Source: Blepharisma stoltei | Taxonomy: Eukaryota; Ciliophora; Heterotrichea; Heterotrichida; Blepharismidae | Assembly (NCBI GenBank): GCA_914767885.1 | Contig: CAJZBQ010000018.1 | Span: 1,178,001 to 1,242,000, forward strand | DNA length: 64,000 bases | Reading direction: 5' to 3' | Part shown: positions 31,582 through 42,149 of the stretch, one piece after another | Numbering within the stretch: position 1 is the stretch's first letter | Layout: every line of letters starts with the position of its first letter | Notes under the pieces: generated by a model | What the model was told of the DNA's origin: nothing | What the model saw: only the letters and a program-made list of their open reading frames with translations | The model's database searches: none | Translations under genes and position numbers: made by a program

Positions 31582-34551
31582 ATGGAACCCAAAAAATCAA
31601 AAACTTTAAAGTCAACTCGACCAATTTCTGCAGGCAAAAACACGATGGAAGTTATTGCTCCTCGTCAATCCACCACTGAGTCTCAGCGTTCTCGTAAAAC
31701 TCCTACTCGTAAACTTGAAAGAGTTTCCTCACTCCATCTGCTTTAAATTGGAATAAAATTCTGTTCCAATTTAAATGAGCCTAAAAAAATTTATAAAAAT
31801 TTTTAAAATTTAAGTCAATCCCTGTTCCTGATTGCCTCAACTTGGACCAAGAGCTCTGATTAACTGTAGATGAGACAATTCTATCCGTCGACCTGTTTCT
31901 GTGTCAAGTCTCTTGGACATCTCTTCCGTGCCAGCCTCAGTGCAGAATACTTCTCTTCAAGATGAGACTCTCAAGCAGTCGAGAACTTCTCTCACTGAGC
32001 TCGGTTGCAGGACCGTAGTTCTAACCTTAATTGCCATTTTAAATTTTGCCTTTAAAATTAAAAAAAGTGTAAATTGAAGGCGATATTTTGAGTTTTATAA
32101 AGAATTATTTAAATAATTAATTTATTGAGTGTATAAATGATTTAAAATAGCATTCTTAAATAGATCAAAACTATTTTTGTGAATAATCATATTTTCACAT
32201 ATAAAATTTTCATTTAAAAAAAATAAAAATCTTTCTCAAATCTAAAGAGAGTTTAATTTACACCAAAAAATTCAAAGCATATCAATATTTTTAAATTTAA
32301 AGTAGGGAGAGTCAGGATCTACCTCTCCCAGTACCTCCTTGACTGACTTTTCTTCAATTCGTCCCTCCACTCTTGACTCCACAGAAAGATCCCGTCTCGA
32401 ACTCTTAGCCACAAACCCTCTAAAATCTTCTACAAGCATCAAAGAACTTTCCCAAAGATCCCAAGAGCTTCAAGAAATGCTGCGAGAAAAAGAGGAGCAA
32501 ATGAAACAAATCCAATCAATTGTGAGCCAAATGCAAGAAAAATCTGAATTATTTGAGGAAGAAGAAAGCTATGAACAAGTAATGGACGCGTGAAGAGACA
32601 TAAATGATGAAGGAAGAGAAAAAGCAAGGCAAAAAAGAATCAAAGAGATCGAAGATTTCACAGAAAGCTTGAAAAATCAGAGAGATGAGGAGGGTAATAA
32701 AATTGTGGAATTTCCAGAAGATTACGAAGAAATCCTACAAACAGCGACAGACCATGCAGTGCTCGCAAAAGAGGCAAATCAAGAAGAAGAAAATGTGAAT
32801 TGGATACAGGTGTACCAAGCAAAGCATGCAAAGGAGAAAGAAGACACTAAATATAGGCAAAAGATGGAAAGAATTAAACAATTGGACTTGGTAATTGCTG
32901 AGAAAGAAAAGCAATTAAGAGATATCAGAAGCAGGGACTCGGAAAGTGATAGAAGAAGTGTTGATAGTAAGTTAAGTTAAAGGTTATTTCGACATAAGTA
33001 AGTAAATCCGCTATCTGTCATCCACATTAGCTCCAAAATGTCGCCCCTTTTGGATTTCTAACCTGAGTCCGCTATCAATAGACTAGCTCCATATACTAGG
33101 CACCATCTGTAGAATCCCCGATGGTTTCAATTAGAGAAGACCGTGTGGGAGGCAATACCTGTCTAGCCCATAGTAGGGACAGGAAACCTTTGGGGAAAAG
33201 CAAAGATTTCCCCCCTTGCAAGGTATCCCTAAGCCTAAAGGCACACTTCAAAAAGGACAGAGACCCTGCTTCAGCCTCATCAGGATGGGTCCGGCCGCTC
33301 CATAAGGAGTGCACCTCTGAGTCCAATTTCTCTCAACGTCATCATTTATTTTTCTTTGTTGGTAGTAAGGAATCTGTTTTCATTACTCGTCCAGGTGCAA
33401 AAAGTCAAGCTCATTCTGTTTCTTCTATTAGCACTCGAGCTCAACCGAAGGATAAGATTCTCAAAAATATAGAAGCAGCTTCCAATTATAAAGGGCATTA
33501 TTCTTTAATCGATAGGCTCGGAAATAGCGACAAAACCAAGCTAGATCGGCTATTACAAGAAGCAGATTCGAAAGCAATACAAGAATATACAGGCATTATA
33601 TCAAACGATACCTCTAAAAGATTAGAAGAAATTGATGCCGCCCTCAGGAACATGGTCCCCCAAAGTGATTGGGAATCCAGATCAATTTCTAATGGAGCCT
33701 CCTCTTCTGAAATAAGCTCCAAGAAATCTTCAACTGCTTCTAAAAAATCCAAAGCAAAGCCAGCAGAGCCAGCAATTTTAGAAGAACAAGAAAGAAGAAA
33801 TGACTACCAAAGGATAAAAGAAATCAATAAATCTTTGGCTGAACTAAATATGAGACCTCAAAGAGCTTTGACTGAAGAAGAGCTCCAGAGTTTAGTTCTT
33901 GATGCTACATTATCCATTGAAAGCAGCAATAGAGAAATCCAAAAAGCAATTTTATATGATAACTCCTCAATGATGGATGAAGCTAAAGAAATAATCAAAA
34001 AATTAGAAAATTTGGAAAGCCTTGATGTTGGACAACTAAATAATCTTCTTGGCGATGCTGAAAATGCAGTAGAAAAGTATGAAAAAGCAGTTGAATTACA
34101 AGAAAAGGTGATTGAAAATGAACCCCAATTTGTGAAGGCTAGACAAACACTGGAACAGTTTATGAAAGAATGTGATGAAAAAAAGGTTGAGCTTGAAGAT
34201 GCATTAGAAAAATTAAATAAAATGGATAGTCAGATACAGAAAGAGCTCAGGGCGTGCCAAGATAGCGAAGAACTTGAAAAACTGGCTGAAAATGAGAAAA
34301 TATATATTCCTGAAGATAAGCAGTTGTCAGTTGAAGAAATAGACCAAGAAATTGAAGCAAAGGTTATGAACAATTATAACCAGCCGCAATCAAGTTTTAG
34401 TGATCTGGCTGATATTAATCCAGAAAATTATCCAACTTTATATTATATGTATGAAAGAGTTCTTCAAGAGCCAGATGGCGATAAGCTTATAAATCAAGTG
34501 ACAAATAATGATGAATTTCGTAATAATGAAGAGAAGAATGATGAAGAATAA
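31582..34551 (+). CDS. Coiled-coil protein, interrupted by two insertions
   Basis: Starts MEPKKSKTLKSTRPISAG at 31582 and ends at TAA 34549-34551. A first insertion (somewhere within 31704-32332) and a second (32959-33356) must be removed; with the TA pair 31704/32320 the product is about 651 codons. TGA at 32591-32593 is Trp. N-terminal basic Ser/Thr-rich region, then coiled coils (LSQRSQELQEMLREKEEQMK; YRQKMERIKQLDLVIAEKEK) and a C-terminal helical region with EELQSLVLDATLSIESSN. It faintly recalls fibrous-sheath-interacting proteins, but I would not name it. The first junction is ambiguous. Confidence 0.7.
31704..32321. mobile_element. IES containing a SINE-like element; edges approximate
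   Basis: The coding frame breaks at TAA after SSLHLL and resumes at about 32321 (TSPSTSLTDFSS). TA pairs 31704/32320, 31710/32320 and 31704/32332 all restore the frame. The middle, 31.81-32.04 kb, is a GC-richer element with CCAGCCTCAGTGCAGAATAC and TCTCTCACTGAGCTCGGTTG, matched by CCAGCCTCAGTGTGGAGTAC and CTCTCTGAGTTCGGTTGTAG at 50.57-50.65 kb. Confidence 0.65.
32959..33356. mobile_element. SINE-like IES in the coiled-coil gene
   Basis: Flanked by a 13-bp direct repeat with one mismatch: TGTTGATAGTAAG (32959-32971) and TGTTGGTAGTAAG (33357-33369). Removing 398 bp joins RRSVDSK to ESVFITRP in frame. Read on the minus strand it has TCCTTATGGAGCGG, CCCATCCTGATGA and GGGCTAGACAGGTATTGCCT, matching TCCTATGGAGCAG, CCCATCCTGATGA and GGGCTAGACAGGTTTTGCCT at 48.55-48.72 kb. 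Confidence 0.85.
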
Positions 34552-34989
34552 AGAAATTAATTTGAAGAAAATGCCAAAAATTAGCATCATTGGTTTTATA
34601 TATTATTGTTCTTTAGAAGCGCATTTCTTCACTTAATTCTTTTAAATTCATACCGTAAATATTTCTTTCACGATTCCATATAGCATTGCAAGTGCTAAAA
34701 AGCCATAAATGATTTCTTTTAATAATTATGTAAGGCAACAATTTTTATAATGGCCAATACTAGAGAGTCAAAATCAAAAAGAATAGAAAAAAATAAAAAG
34801 TGGTAAAACCTTAGCTATCTTAACAAATTAAAGCTCAGAATGTGTAAGCAAAGAGAATTTCTGTAATTATTAGTTTTAAAACCAAAAGCTTTATTTTTAT
34901 TTATTTGAATCACTGCTATCTTAATTTAACTTATAGTTTATATGCTTTAGGTCAAAATGAAATTTTAAATTCTGATCACAGCCTATCAT
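34552..34989. other. Intergenic, nothing recognised
   Basis: About 440 bp of AT-rich sequence downstream of the coiled-coil gene and before a SINE-like element. No frame or repeat recognised. Confidence 0.5.
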
Positions 34990-35420
34990 AATTAAATATG
35001 GGGTCTCTGCCCAATGCAGCCATGCAGCCTTGAGTATATATTAAATTATATTTGAAAATGTTTTCCCATCCTAGAAATTGACAGCAATACCAGGTAAGCA
35101 AATCGGCAGCACGCGGAGCCTGGTCCAAGCCCGTTTAGGATTAGATTTTACCTCGTGAGAAGGAAGGAGACGTTTGAAGTTGAAAAGAAAAAACTCTGCA
35201 AAAGCCTTTTAGGCCATTTGGGAGCAGGCAATTCATGTTTAAACTCGAAGAGCTGGAAGGAAAGCCGTCAAAAATTAGGATCTGAAGCTAAGGGACCATT
35301 CAGAGGTGAAGCCGAGGTTGTGCATGATCAACGGTCGATGGGGGAACCCCAAAGCAATGATGGAAGTGAGTGCAGATAAATTGGTAGTAGACATTTCGTG
35401 GAGGACTTAAACCCTTAAAT
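34990..35420 (+). mobile_element. SINE-like element, intergenic
   Basis: GC-richer block. It shares AGCAATACCAGGTAAGCAA, GGATTAGATTTTACCTCG and AGGCCATTTGGGAGCA with the element at 9.7-10.3 kb, and GAGCTGGAAGGAAAGCCGTC and GGGACCATTCAG with the one at 12.7-13.1 kb. It lies about 115 bp upstream of the kelch-type gene. I could not find a convincing flanking duplication, so the ends are approximate. A 74-codon frame inside it is not a gene. Confidence 0.6.
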
Positions 35421-35535
35421 TAATCTATGTGTGTTTCACAAGCCTTTCAAATTTATATTCACTTCAGTAAATTATTATATTGGCCAAAAAACTTATAAAT
35501 TCTGTTGAATTAGCCGAAATATTAATAGAAATAAA

Positions 35536-37280
35536 ATGGGTGCATGCATTTCAAAACATGATAATCAAAGCCAGAATGCTTCAATGCTTCCTATTGTGCA
35601 ACAAATTCCAGAATTTTATTATTTGTCCCGACTTAGCAAAGAGATCCTCCACATAAAGCCGCAAGCGATAACTAAGTATTCCCTTGGCAAAAAATTAAAA
35701 ATTTATGAAGATTCTGCAATAGGGTATCTTTCCGACAATAAAATTATGGTTATTGGTGGGAGTGATAAAACTGGCTGTTTAGTTAATAACGCTTATATAA
35801 TCGATTTAGCCAGCAAACAAGCTTCAGTTATTTCGAAGTTGCCTTTAGGGTCAAAGGGAGGGCACATATTTCAATATAACAAATATGTCTATTATATCGA
35901 TGGGCTGATTGAAGGAGAGAATGAAGATTCTAATCTAATGGTAGAGCCTGCTCCTCTTATGAGATATAGCACAGATGACAACTGTTGGGAATATTATGTC
36001 AGCCATAAGCATGCAGTTAAGAAGGAAATAAAAACATTTTTAACAAAAAGAGTCACTGAAAGACATGATGACTATGAGACTAAAAGGTCTCATATCAGAG
36101 AGATTTCATACACAGATCTTATAAATTCAGGTATCTTTTTATATAATGGGAAAATTTATTTCATAGGTGGGCAGAGAATCAATACTATAGGAAAATTAAA
36201 GTCAACTAAAAAGATTTACTCTTTGGATTGCGATTCACTAGAATTTAAACTTGAACCATGCAGAATGCCTATAAAAATATTAAACCCTCTATGCGCAGTT
36301 CGTTCTAATAATGTTGTTATAGCTGGAGGAATTAATCCGATTGATAATAAGCCAAACTATCAAGCTTACACTTTGGTTTTCTCTGAAAAAATGGAATTCA
36401 AAAGACTAGAATCAATAAAAGACCCAATTTCAGAAAAATACCCACCTCTGACAACTAAAGAAGCTTCACTATTTTTTTCGTATCCAAAAGTGCATTATAT
36501 AGATAATGGCTTATTAAAATGGTCTCAAAAAGATATTGATGAAATCTCATCAAAAGCAATTATCAACCCTGATAAAAAAATAGAAATTTCAGAAAACAAA
36601 GTTGAAGAAAAGAATCCAGTAAAATATCACCATAAAATTTCTACAGCTCTTCCTCTTGAGGAGCATAATAGCTTTGATAAAGAAGAAGGGTCGCCAAGCT
36701 CAAGCGAATATAATGAAGAACCTTTGATTGAACCTATTGAAAGCCATAGAATTCAAACAGAAAATCCAAAAGCAACTCATGATATACCGTGAGCACGGCT
36801 ATAGATCGACCTGAGAACCCCTCCTCCCCCTCCCCTCCCTCCACCCCCTGACAGTTTCAACTTTATTGAAATCTTCAAATTAAATTTGACTTGTCAAATC
36901 CTTAGTGAGGGACTTGTCATTTTGAATTAACAATGTCGTTCAAATTGAAACCGTCAAGGGGTGGGGGAGGGAAGGGAGAGTTTCAGGTCGAGCCATACCT
37001 GTTCTGAAGGTATAGATTTATTGAAAAAAGCAATTTTGTTTATGAAGAAATAGGACCTGGAGGGTTGAAAAGATTAATTAGAGGCATGACATTTGATGTA
37101 GATGAGTTTAAGAGGAGACTTACAATTATAGAGGAAGAAAAAATGAAGAAAAAAGATATGGCAACTCATAAAAATACAGGGTTCAAAGATTGGATTATTG
37201 GGGAAAAAATTGAGGGAGAAGAACAACCTGAAGTAAGAAAAAGAAACGAAGAAATTAAAGTTGTGAGAGATCGCGCATAG
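35536..37280 (+). CDS. Kelch-type repeat protein with N-myristoylation signal, IES-interrupted
   Basis: Start MGACISKHDNQS is a strong myristoylation/palmitoylation signal. Kelch-like blades show the doublet-Gly pattern: KIMVIGGSDKTG, KIYFIGGQRINT and NVVIAGGINPID, each followed by a strand and a YIIDL, YSLDC or YTLVF element. Only about four blades are visible, fewer than a full six-blade propeller. After removing 36802-36995 the frame continues past TGA codons (WARLYLFWRYRF) to KEEEKMKKKD-like charged sequence and TAA 37278-37280, 516 codons. It is probably a membrane-anchored scaffold; the partner is unknown. Confidence 0.8.
36802..36997. mobile_element. MITE-like IES, third TIR type
   Basis: Ends are inverted: TATAGATCGACCTGA on the left and TATGGCTCGACCTGA read inward from the right, followed by long C-rich (left) and G-rich (right) tracts and a second inverted pair TGACAGTTTCAA / TTGAAACCGTCA. 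Joining TA 36802-36803 to TA 36996-36997 removes 194 bp and keeps the kelch gene open. No similarity to the tips of families A or B beyond the C tracts. Confidence 0.8.
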
Positions 37281-37774
37281 ATTTGAAATTTTTAATAATT
37301 TTCCATTATATTTTGATTAAGAAATATTAATAGCTGAGCTTATAAGCAATATAAAAATAATCATTTAGCATAAACTGATATGACAAAATTGATAATTTTA
37401 TAAAAATGCTAATTTGCCTTCAAATAAAAATTTGAGTATGAATTTTTAATTAATTTTTTTCTCATATTATCTCATTTCAAATTAAACATTAAAAAAAGCC
37501 ATTAAAATTATTTAACTGATTAATTTTCTATGCAAATATAAAATCTGACATTTTATTATTTAGCCCATATTACCAGCAAAAATGCCGTTCCATTTTATTC
37601 TTTATTTTAAATTTTACTTTCATCAATTTTTTATCTAAGGATGCTTTACAAGCTGAAGTCTAATCGGCTTGAGCTTTAACACAACAATAATTTTTGGTGT
37701 ATCAATAATTAAAATAAAAATTATAAGTTGCTATAGCATATTTAAGCAAAATACAAAAGTAATAATTTATAACA
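37281..37774. other. Intergenic, nothing recognised
   Basis: About 490 bp, very AT-rich, between two plus-strand genes. No RNA gene, repeat or coding frame recognised. Confidence 0.5.
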
Positions 37775-38245
37775 ATGGAATCAAGAGAACCAAGGTCAGG
37801 CTCTAGAAACACGAACAGGGTTATTGTAGATGATAATGAAGGAAGTTCCTCAAGCTCTTCTGAAGACGAAGGACCAGAATTGCCAAAAGAGCTCAAACAA
37901 GTCCCGAGTAGTTATGCCTCGAGTTTTCAAAAAAAAAGGAAATGCAATTGCACAACCAAATGTTGGAAAGATTGACTTATAATTTTTTTAGCATTTTTGG
38001 CTTTTTACTGCTTTTTGGGATTTTTCATGTGGGCAATGGTCGAACCAATGCTATATGATACCTACACCACTCTAATAATTTGGGGAAGCATTTGGGTTGC
38101 TTTTGTTATGTGCATTCTGATTGCTGTAATATGGAGGCAACACCAGCTTAAATTAGAGAGATTTAAGCTTGAAGAAGCGGAAAGGCGTGCAGAAGAAGAA
38201 AGACTGAAGCCAGTTCAAGTGAAGGTTGATGAAGATAGAGAATAA
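37775..38245 (+). CDS. Small two-helix membrane protein, unknown
   Basis: 156 codons, with TGA at 37976-37978 as Trp directly before the first membrane helix. Layout: acidic Ser-rich head (EGSSSSSSEDEGPELP), a basic Cys cluster KKRKCNCTTKCWKD, hydrophobic helix about 69-91 (LIIFLAFLAFYCFLGFFMW), second helix about 104-126 (LIIWGSIWVAFVMCILIAV), then a charged coiled tail (EEAERRAEEERLKP). It looks like a hairpin membrane protein with both ends on one side. Family not recognised. Confidence 0.75.
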
Positions 38246-38478
38246 ATAATATAAGTTTTTAACAGAAAGCTTGAAAAAAATAGAGTTGATAAACTATAAT
38301 GCATTTTCCAATAAATTAAAAAATTTCGATATATAAACCTGAGATCTTAAAAAGAATTATTTTATAATATTGCTGATATAAAATATTATTTAAAGCTCGA
38401 GTTTCTTGCATTTAATTATAGGAAAACCGCCTAAAGAGCATGCTTATCACTTTGAATTATATCATTAAATTATTTATT

Positions 38479-39222
38479 CTAAGTAGCTGAAAGCATCCTT
38501 TCAGCATCGTTTGAAGGTTTAAGCAAGAATCTTTCTCTTTTCGCAGATGTGTCCCTTATAGGAGTTTTCGTTCTTTCTTGCTCAGAAGGGGTAAGAGGAA
38601 TATATTGCTGCGATTCTAGCCTATCTAGCCTCGATTTAAGTAGATGAAGCGTCTGCAATGCCTCAGTATGCTCTTCTTGCATGAGTCCAAGCTGAGTTTT
38701 AAGCCTTTTATTTTCCATCTCCAAAGCTTCCACTCTTTGCTCATACTCTGAATGTTTATGAGATTTTAAATCCTTTTTCACTCTTTTTATAATTTGTCTC
38801 AAATCTACAAGTTCACGCTGTAAGACTGAGTAAACGTTTTCAGGCAGTTTGTCAGGCATAACTTCAGTTTGTGCATATTGGCGGGCTTTCACATTTGATT
38901 TTTGATTTTGAGTTTGTCTGCTTGGGTCTGCTGTTGCTAAAAGCTTTTTTAAGTTCTTTATCGTTTCGTTGTACTCTGTCCTTAGTCTTTCTGCTCTTGC
39001 TTTGACAGCTTTCGGTGTCAATGACTCGCTCCTTAGCTGTGAGCACTTAGCCATAACTTGAACCATGTTCATTTTCAAAGTTCTCAATACTTCCACAAAT
39101 CTCTCTCGAATTTGTACAGGAATTGAGGTATCTTCTTCAACTTTTTCTTTGCAGGACTGAAGCCCTTCAAGCTCTTCTCTCAGCGTGGATTCCCATTCTC
39201 TTACTTCTTCCAAAATATCCAT
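38479..39222 (-). CDS. Coiled-coil protein
   Basis: 247 codons; start taken at MDILEEVREWESTLREELEG (ATG 39220-39222), since the upstream extension is AT-rich and hydrophobic. Two coiled-coil blocks, about 1-105 and 140-215 (VEALEMENKRLKTQLGLMQE), separated by a Gln/Ser linker. The tail TPSEQERTKTPIRDTS holds TP sites that a proline-directed kinase could use. No enzymatic domain. A structural or centrosomal role would be usual for this type but is not shown. Confidence 0.75.
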   Translation of the reverse strand: MDILEEVREWESTLREELEGLQSCKEKVEEDTSIPVQIRERFVEVLRTLKMNMVQVMAKCSQLRSESLTPKAVKARAERLRTEYNETIKNLKKLLATADPSRQTQNQKSNVKARQYAQTEVMPDKLPENVYSVLQRELVDLRQIIKRVKKDLKSHKHSEYEQRVEALEMENKRLKTQLGLMQEEHTEALQTLHLLKSRLDRLESQQYIPLTPSEQERTKTPIRDTSAKRERFLLKPSNDAERMLSAT

Positions 39223-39338
39223 GTAATAATTTATTGCATTTCCATAAAGTTTAAAATTTACGAAGTCAAATAATAATTTTATTAACAAAATGGCAAAATT
39301 TTAAAATAAAAAACTATAAAATTCGTTATACAATGCAT

Positions 39339-39857
39339 TTAATCTTGTCTTGGACGCTTCACAGGTTCACCACATGTTACTGGAATGAATCCAGACATGT
39401 CGCACTGGTTGTTTTCTGAGAAATTCCTCAAAGGCCCATACTGAGAGCTATACCCTGAGGCTTGCTGAGGATAGGAAAACCCTTCATTTGACCTCCAGTA
39501 ATGATTTTGCTGGACATTTATTGCCTTATTTAATTCTCCCATGTACTTCACGTAAGCACTATATTGCATCATCTGCATGTACTTGTAGTAAAACTGCAAG
39601 TGCATATTAGGTTGCAGGTTTGGCTTAGAAATCGCTTCAGGCTGGACTTTTGAGGCTCCAAGCTTCTCTATTTTGATGAAATATTTCTGGGCATGCGATC
39701 GAATTTGCGCCCCAGTTCGGGTCACGACATGCTCTTCTACCTTTTTCCAGTTCTTCCCATACAGTTCGATTGCCTTTAAGAATCGTTGATGCTCTTCATA
39801 AGTCCAACGGCCTGGCCTTTTCCCGAGCTTTGCTGAATCGCTGAATTCATGGTCCAT
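39339..39857 (-). CDS. SHAQKYF-class single-Myb transcription factor
   Basis: 172 codons. Myb/SANT domain at residues 13-63: GRWTYEEHQRFLKAIELYGKNW, then VVTRTGAQIRSHAQKYFIKI. The SHAQKYF motif in the third helix defines this DNA-binding class, known from plant CCA1/REVEILLE clock factors and from Dictyostelium and other protists. The C-terminal part is Tyr/Gln/Asn-rich (YYKYMQMMQYSAYVKYMGEL), possibly an activation region. The target is unknown. Confidence 0.93.
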   Translation of the reverse strand: MDHEFSDSAKLGKRPGRWTYEEHQRFLKAIELYGKNWKKVEEHVVTRTGAQIRSHAQKYFIKIEKLGASKVQPEAISKPNLQPNMHLQFYYKYMQMMQYSAYVKYMGELNKAINVQQNHYWRSNEGFSYPQQASGYSSQYGPLRNFSENNQCDMSGFIPVTCGEPVKRPRQD

Positions 39858-40178
39858 GTTTATTTATTGGATTTATTGTTAAATGGATGTTAATTGAACT
39901 GAAATTTACACAAAACGGTTTTGTTCACCAGCATAAAAATCCAAGGCTTAAAAAATTAATTTGAAATGTAAAAAACAGAAATCTAAAAATAATAACACTC
40001 CTTTGTTAGCAAGCAATATCTTTTGCTCTCGAATCAAGAATTTTTAAAAGGAGTTTTTATAAAAAATTTTTTTTTCTCGAATTTTTAAAATGTCAAAATT
40101 TGCAAGTGCTAAAACACAAAAATCTGATTTAATTTAGGTCTTCAAATGCAAATTTCTAAAATTAAACAGTAATTTGCT
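39858..40178. other. Intergenic, nothing recognised
   Basis: About 320 bp upstream of the Myb gene, AT-rich, ending at a MITE. No motif recognised. Confidence 0.5.
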
Positions 40179-40449
40179 TACTCCCTCCCTCCGTGAGCGA
40201 ACAAATAATTTGGTCGCTTACGGAGGGGTTTTATTTTTTTTTTTAAAAAAAAATTATATAAATTTTATAATAAATTTTTTTTGCGAAATTTAAAAGGAAA
40301 TATTAATTTAATTTGCAAAATTTATGTATTAAAATGCAAGCTGCGAAAAATAAACAGAGTTAGCTAGAGATTTCATTATACTAATTATCACTTATATGTC
40401 AAAATTTTTCTATTAAAAAATTTTTGTTCGCTCAAGGAGGAGGGAGTTA
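40179..40449. mobile_element. MITE, family A, copy 7 (intergenic)
   Basis: TA-bounded. The left end is CTCCCTCCCTCCGTGAGCGA followed by the inverted GTCGCTTACGGAGGGG. The right end is GTTCGCTCAAGGAGGAGGGA then GTTA. The core has the usual TATATAAATTTTATAA stretch and the TTCATTATACTAATTATCAC word. Moderately decayed. Confidence 0.8.
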
Positions 40450-40531
40450 AGAAAGGTTTCATTACTATGATTATTAAATGCATATTAAATCTTATTTTTA
40501 AAACAATATTTTGGCTAATATGAAAGATTTA

Positions 40532-40585
40532 ATTTATCAGTAGGAATTTTTCAATGGTTTTGCTCTCTAACAAAGCAGGGGGGTA
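40532..40585. repeat. Family A MITE right-end fragment
   Basis: A piece of about 50 bp, TAGGAATTTTTCAATGGTTT then CTAACAAAGCAGGGGGGTA, resembles the last part of a family-A element (compare the right end at 6301-6347). Both edges are TA. It may be a relic or a small IES derived from one end. Confidence 0.5.
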
Positions 40586-41304
40586 AGTATCTTTATTTGT
40601 CTAAAATAAGATTCAAGACTGAAAATTTCCCCTTCAATTTCTTATAAAATTTCGTATAAAATTGGCACGTCAAAGTATTTGTAATGTGTTTCAACAAAAA
40701 AGAAAAGTCTAGAATCCCTGTTGAATTTAAGATATTAGCAATTTATTCAACAGCAAGTTTAATGGGAATTCAAAATTTAACTATGGATGCGGAAAACCCT
40801 TAAAAATTCTTGGCATTTGAGAAATCTCTAATGTTTTACCGATAAGTTTCTAATGAATTCAAAGCATATTACCAATTTTTTATAAATTTAACTTTTAAAA
40901 ATTAATTCGAATTAAAAGATTTTATGGCACCAGTTCTTTCAAGGCTTAATCTGACAGTTTAGAGCTATCAAAAAATTGCCAAAATTTCCTAAGATCTATA
41001 TGATATGAAGAAAGATGGATAAAATTCAATATCGTAATTACTGATAGGACATTTACCAAAAATTATAATTGGAAGACTTATAAAACAATTAATAAGAGAG
41101 AATAGAAAGATAAAATAGAAAATTTAGCTTATTTAAAGAATTTTATCCTATGGAATGCTTAGCTAATTATCAATTTTTTAATCGCATAAATATGTGAAAA
41201 AGTTATAATAAATCAACAAAATTAATCTCAGATATTTAACTTTAAATATTTAATTTGGTAATACTTGGGGGCATTGAGCTAAAATAGTTACTAAAATTAT
41301 AGTT
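40586..41304. other. Intergenic, nothing recognised
   Basis: About 720 bp of AT-rich sequence, the longest plain gap in the window. No open frame of note on either strand and no repeat found. Confidence 0.5.
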
Positions 41305-41940
41305 ATGGAAAATTTAGACATATGCTTGACTCCAAATTCTCTGAGAGACATGCTCAAAAAAAGGGCCAAGCTTCCACTCTATTTGCAAGTTCTAAGAATA
41401 AGAGAGATAAGACAAACATATCTTAAAATAGAATTATCAGATTCTAGTTGTATTTTTAATGGAGTCGGAACAAAGACAGCAGCATTTAAAAGCTCAATTC
41501 ATTATGGTTTCACACCTATGTGTTTGATCCAAGTTAACTCTTATGACATTATTACAAGCAAAGATGGAAGCGATAAAGTAATTACTTTAGAGAATTTTTT
41601 TGTAGTAAGTCCTCAAACAAGCATCATAGGAAATCCAAAATGAATAAGCAGAGTCAATAATTTTTTTGATGAAAATCCAACAAGTGTTTCAGATAATAAC
41701 TCCAATAAATCAGTGCAAATAGTTAGTGAGATGGAGAAAAGTGCAAGCGAATCAAATCATTCCGAAGGCTCAACTCTTTTTCAAGGGCAAAAAATAGCTC
41801 AACTTATTGAGGATACAAATAAAATGCTATATGAAATTAAAACTGTTTATGATTCAAGATTTAATCAGTTGGAAAGCCAAATGCAAGGATTGCAAGCAGC
41901 AATGCAGAAAATTATTGATAATTTTAAAATAAATAGTTAA
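41305..41940 (+). CDS. RPA70 N-terminal OB-fold-like protein with coiled-coil tail
   Basis: 211 codons, with TGA at 41641-41643 as Trp. Residues 5-105 fit the RPA70N fold: LTPNSLRDMLKK, LPLYLQVLRIREI, TYLKIELSDSSCIFNGVG, TPMCLIQVNSYDI and DKVITLENFFVVSP. In replication protein A this domain recruits repair and checkpoint proteins and barely binds DNA. The three DNA-binding OB folds of full RPA1 are absent. A C-terminal coiled coil (MLYEIKTVYDSRFNQLESQM) suggests oligomerisation. It could be a stand-alone partner-binding paralogue. Confidence 0.7.
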
Positions 41941-41998
41941 GTTGATTTAATGCCTGATACATAAAATACTAAGAACCTTAAATATAAATGAAGTCGTT

Positions 41999-42149
41999 TA
42001 GGCCCCCCTTCTCAAGGTAATAAAATAAATGTCTGACAGTGAGAAATAATCTCTAAAAAATATCAACACAAATTCATCTAAAAAAAAGGCTTCTATTCGA
42101 ATAGGCCCCTAAAATCTTAATAGATAAAAGAAATGTCTGACAGTGAGAG
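41999..42149 (+). repeat. Near-tandem duplication at the Spt5 start codon
   Basis: Two words recur 103 bp apart: TAGGCCCC (41999 and 42102) and AATGTCTGACAGTGAGA (42029 and 42132). The upstream copy also has an ATG but reads MSDSEK then TAA. The sequences between the words have diverged. This is either an old tandem duplication of about 103 bp or a short IES flanked by a 17-bp repeat. Confidence 0.65.
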
